Shown: positions 61,034 to 64,000 of the stretch, one piece after another
Layout of the letters: every line of letters begins with the position of its first letter
Position numbering within the stretch: position 1 is the stretch's first letter
Assembly (NCBI GenBank): GCA_003254905.1
Contig: QANU01107820.1
Coordinates: 127,420 to 191,419, forward strand
From: Nissolia schottii
Taxonomy: Eukaryota > Streptophyta > Magnoliopsida > Fabales > Fabaceae
DNA: 64,000 nucleotides
Reading direction: 5' to 3'
Position numbers and translations under genes: made by a program
Notes under the pieces: generated by a model
What the model saw: only the letters and a program-made list of their open reading frames with translations
What the model was told of the DNA's origin: nothing
Database searches by the model: none

Positions 61034-62622
61034 TGATGGTTTTGTGTGGCTTAGAGAAGGGAGGGTTGAATCTAAGCAAAGGTTTTCGAAAAAATTTCTG
61101 CTCTTTAAAATTTGTCCCCTAAAATTTCATCTCCTAGTTTTCTGGGAGACAAATTTTCTAAAAAACTCAATTTCTTTAAAATGAAAACAGAATTTATTTT
61201 AAGAATAGAGAATGTAAAAGATAGAGGGAAAAGAAAATTCACACAAGGATTTATACTGGTTTGATTCCTTAACTGGAATCTACGTCCAGTTCTTCAAACG
61301 CCAAAACTAATTTTCTTTAACACAAATTTCAAGTACAAAAACTAATAGTTCCTTTCACTCAGGAACTCTCAAATCAAAACAGAAACTTGAAACAAAACCT
61401 TTCTTTCAAGCTCTCAGTTACTCGCCAAGAAAAAATCTCAAACCACAAATATTTTCCAAAACAATGAAGACACTTAAAAACTTCAAATCAGAGCATAAAC
61501 CAAAATGATCAGAGATGAAGAAGTTTGTATGTGAAGCTCTTGAGAAGAATGTCACGAATGATTTTTGCTCAGGTGTCTTGGTTTCTCAGTGATGAGGGAT
61601 GACTCTTTTATGCTTGACTCTTGAGTATTGATGCTCAAGTTAGCTCCTCTGTTTTTGCCATTCTTTCTTGCCATAACTTGTATGCTTTCTTCTTTTGTCT
61701 TCAATCATCTTGATGATCAATCTCTTGACCGTTGCAAGGAGAGCTTCTTGCTCCATGAATATTGTTTTTGCAAATTTTCATCCATAACCTTCGTGTGTCT
61801 CTTTGACCGTTGGAAGGAGACCATGATTTTTGCTTTCCAATTTTTTTTGTTTCATCCATCACTTCAAGCCTTCCTCTTTTTTGAACTTCTTCACGTGATT
61901 TTTCTTTCATTCATTAAAAAATAATTGTTTTCCATTTCTTGTCCTATTCTATTTAGTTCACTCATGGCTACATCATAGCCTTTTCTGTATAGGAAAGTTT
62001 CTTGAGGAGAGGATGTACTTGATAGCTTGCTTTTTCTATGTTACTTTAATTTGTTTCTTTTTCTACCTTTTCATAAATGCATTTCTCTTTCCAGCAGTAT
62101 GTATGTCTCCCACACGTTTCTTTCATTCCCTTTAGAATAAAGTATTCCTTTTTCTTCCTTAATTTGTGCTAATGTACTTCCTTTTCCTTTTTTTTTCCTT
62201 GCTTATGAGGATAGTATCCATCTTATTTATTTGTTTCCTTTACTGCTACAAAATCTTGGTTTGTCAGCCGTGTATCTTCATGCTCTTGACTTGTCAAGAG
62301 ACAAATTTGCTATCCACCATTTTAGCCAAGGATCACAGATATCCTTTTTTGTGATATTCATTATTTTGATAATTCTATCAGTCATAATATTTTGGGCTGC
62401 TCTTTGAATATCCAGTTCAGCTCCAGCTATATTCGTTTTGGGCTGTGTACACATTGGATACATGTCCTTTTTCTTTGTGGTAACAATGCAACAGGTTTGG
62501 GCCAGCCAAAAATAAATTTGCTAACAATAATAACTTAGCCTGAAACACTTAGCACACATATTAGAATGTTCATGTAATGTTTGTCATCGTCAATTTATTA
62601 ATATGTAGTTTTAATTAACAAT
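61034..62622 (-). mobile_element. Copia LTR, about 1.6 kb, on the - strand
   Basis: In - strand orientation it starts TGTTAATTAAAACTAC, just after the purine-rich GGGAGAGAT (62623-62631), and ends CACACAAAACCATCA next to the primer-binding site. It holds an ACCAGTATAAATCCTTGTG promoter-like part near 61250. A purine tract outside the LTR and gag inside suggest that this LTR lay between two element bodies, a tandem or nested arrangement. Part of a fossil element. Confidence 0.65.
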
Positions 62623-63330
62623 CTCTCCCTTGATGACAAACATTTAAGAGGAATTTGGAAAGACTTTAAATATACCTCTTTTGGCTGATTTTCTCCCCCA
62701 TAATGTGTGCTCCCCCTTAATGAGAGTTTTCCAATGTCTCCAGAATGTTTGACTTCTTATCAATCAATTTTGACAGAAGTATCTTGTTCTGGAGTTTTTG
62801 TTTGAGCCTCAAGTTTTTCCTAACTTCTTATTTAAGAAATTCAAGATACTTGAATTCACTCATTAAGTGAATAATTGAAATTTTGCCCTTCTTGGTTTCT
62901 TCCCTTTTTATTTTTCTTTGCCCCAATGAGAAAAATCTAATGGCTTCTTCTCTTAAATTTTGTTGGGCCAATCTATTAGGCTGCTTCAGTTTTGCCTTTC
63001 TTTAACATAGATTTGACCTTATAAATTTGAGCATTCATGAACTCCTTGTTGGATAATAATATATGGACTTTAGCTGTATCTTTATTTTTGTCCATTTATA
63101 TCAATCACCAAGCTTGGGCTGAGTTAATTTCTAAACAAATTCTGGATCTAAAACAATATTAATCCTGAAACACTAACACACACATTAAAAGGTTCATATC
63201 ATGTTTGTTATCATATTTTAATTTTACAAATTGAATCAACAATCTCCTCCTTAATGACAAACATACACAAGATAATCAAAGCATGAATCAATTTCAGATA
63301 TACCTTTTAGAGTTAGTGTCTCCCCCTTAA
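62623..63330 (-). mobile_element. Further remnants of the same Copia family
   Basis: On the - strand, a purine-rich tract AAGGAGGAGAT is followed at about 63237 by another LTR start (TGTTGATTCAATTTG), and AAGGGGGAG occurs near 63320 and 62718. These are parts of a second related Copia copy, not intact here. The block abuts the truncated UGT copy at 63331. Confidence 0.55.
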
Positions 63331-64000
63331 CGTTGTCAGATGCAATTGGGTTCAAAGGCTGAAGAGAAATCGACGGGCCTTATACTGATTACCTTGAGAC
63401 AGTGCTTGGAAAGCCCGTTTTGCTTTCAGGGCCTCTTTTACCTGAGCCCACCAACTCTACTTTGGAGTCCAAATGGGCTTCATGGCTCGGTGGATTCAAG
63501 CCTGGCTCAGTGGTTTATTGCGCCTTTGGGAGTGAAAGCCCTTTACAACAAAACCAATTCCAAGAGTTGCTGCTTGGTCTTGAGCTAGCAGGCTTTCCAT
63601 TTCTTGCGGTGCTTAAGCCCCCTATTGGGTTTGAGTCTATTGAAGAAGCTCTGCCTCAAGGGTTCACTGAAAGAGTTGAAGGAAGAGGGGTTGCATATGG
63701 AGGGTGGGTGCAGCAGCCACTGATTTTGGGACACCCTTCTATTGGGTGCTTCATAACGCACTGTGGGGCTGCTTCTATTACAGAGGCACTTGTGAATGAG
63801 TGTCAGTTGGTGCTGTTGCCACGTCTAGGTTCTGACTATGTCATGAGTGCAAGAATGATGAGTATGAAGCTGAAGGTTGGGGTTGAGGTGGAGAGAGGCG
63901 AAGAAGACGGCTTGTTCACAAGAGAAAGTGTGTGCAAAGCCGTGAAGGCTGTGATGGATGATGAGAATGAGATCGGAAGAGAGGTAAGAGCAAATCATAC
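63331..64000 (+). pseudogene. Truncated UGT79 copy (UGT3), continues past the window end
   Basis: Matches UGT2 from about codon 202 (LSDA.GFKG) to the window edge with about eleven differences in 669 bases. The first 200 or so codons are missing and Copia DNA lies in their place. The cysteine codon of GCREI is TGA, an in-frame stop at 63359-63361. The PSPG box with [11 protein letters not shown] is otherwise intact. It cannot make a normal enzyme. The 3' end lies outside the window. Confidence 0.9.

Overview
This window looks like nuclear DNA of a dicot plant, most likely a legume close to soybean. The grounds are AT-rich intergenic DNA, spliced genes with plant-type introns, plant-specific gene families (an NAD-dependent glutamate dehydrogenase of exactly 411 residues, a MUT9-like kinase, UGT79-type glycosyltransferases) and a repeat load of Copia, CACTA, MULE and LINE remnants with many small inverted-repeat elements. 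The species is inferred from gene style and repeat types, not proven.

Layout. 1-2243: an odd CTA/TAG-rich tract, then a Copia LTR with its primer-binding site, then an 823-base assembly gap. 2244-11171: the GDH1 gene on the + strand, with a likely leader exon near 4.9-5.07 kb, a 3.1-kb leader intron and nine coding exons. 11.2-14.6 kb: an inverted-repeat DNA element, apparently nested in another. 14639-16650: GAR1 (H/ACA snoRNP core protein) on the - strand, four coding exons, with two telo-boxes and two site-II-like motifs upstream. 17.1-23.1 kb: a Copia gag remnant, a CACTA remnant with a DUF4216-like protein tail, and a separate CACTA right end. 25585-31607: a MUT9-like (casein-kinase-1 class) kinase on the - strand in 16 coding exons, 708 residues, with a further leader exon. 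32.8-49 kb: gene-poor, with duplicated segments, LINE remnants, a foldback-like MULE element, several MITEs, a Copia LTR and a large inverted repeat. 49396-55504: two intronless UGT79-family genes in tandem on the + strand. 55.5-63.3 kb: repeats, a perfect MULE-type MITE with a 9-base target duplication, a tandem-repeat block, and Copia remnants. 63331-64000: a third, 5'-truncated UGT copy, about 98% identical to the second UGT and carrying an in-frame stop, running off the window end.

The genes do not form an operon-like unit. GDH1 (mitochondrial ammonium/2-oxoglutarate metabolism), GAR1 (nucleolar pseudouridylation machinery) and the MLK kinase (nuclear light/clock signalling and histone phosphorylation) are single housekeeping or regulatory genes. 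The UGT cluster is a young tandem family for decorating flavonoid-type glycosides and is where this locus is still changing. I reconstructed the GDH1, GAR1 and MLK exons by eye; all splice in frame and give family-typical lengths. I did not find a convincing new biological system. The strongest leads are the UGT2/UGT3 pair with its uneven divergence, the hairpin-forming repeat upstream of UGT1, and the unusual sequence at 1-1009.
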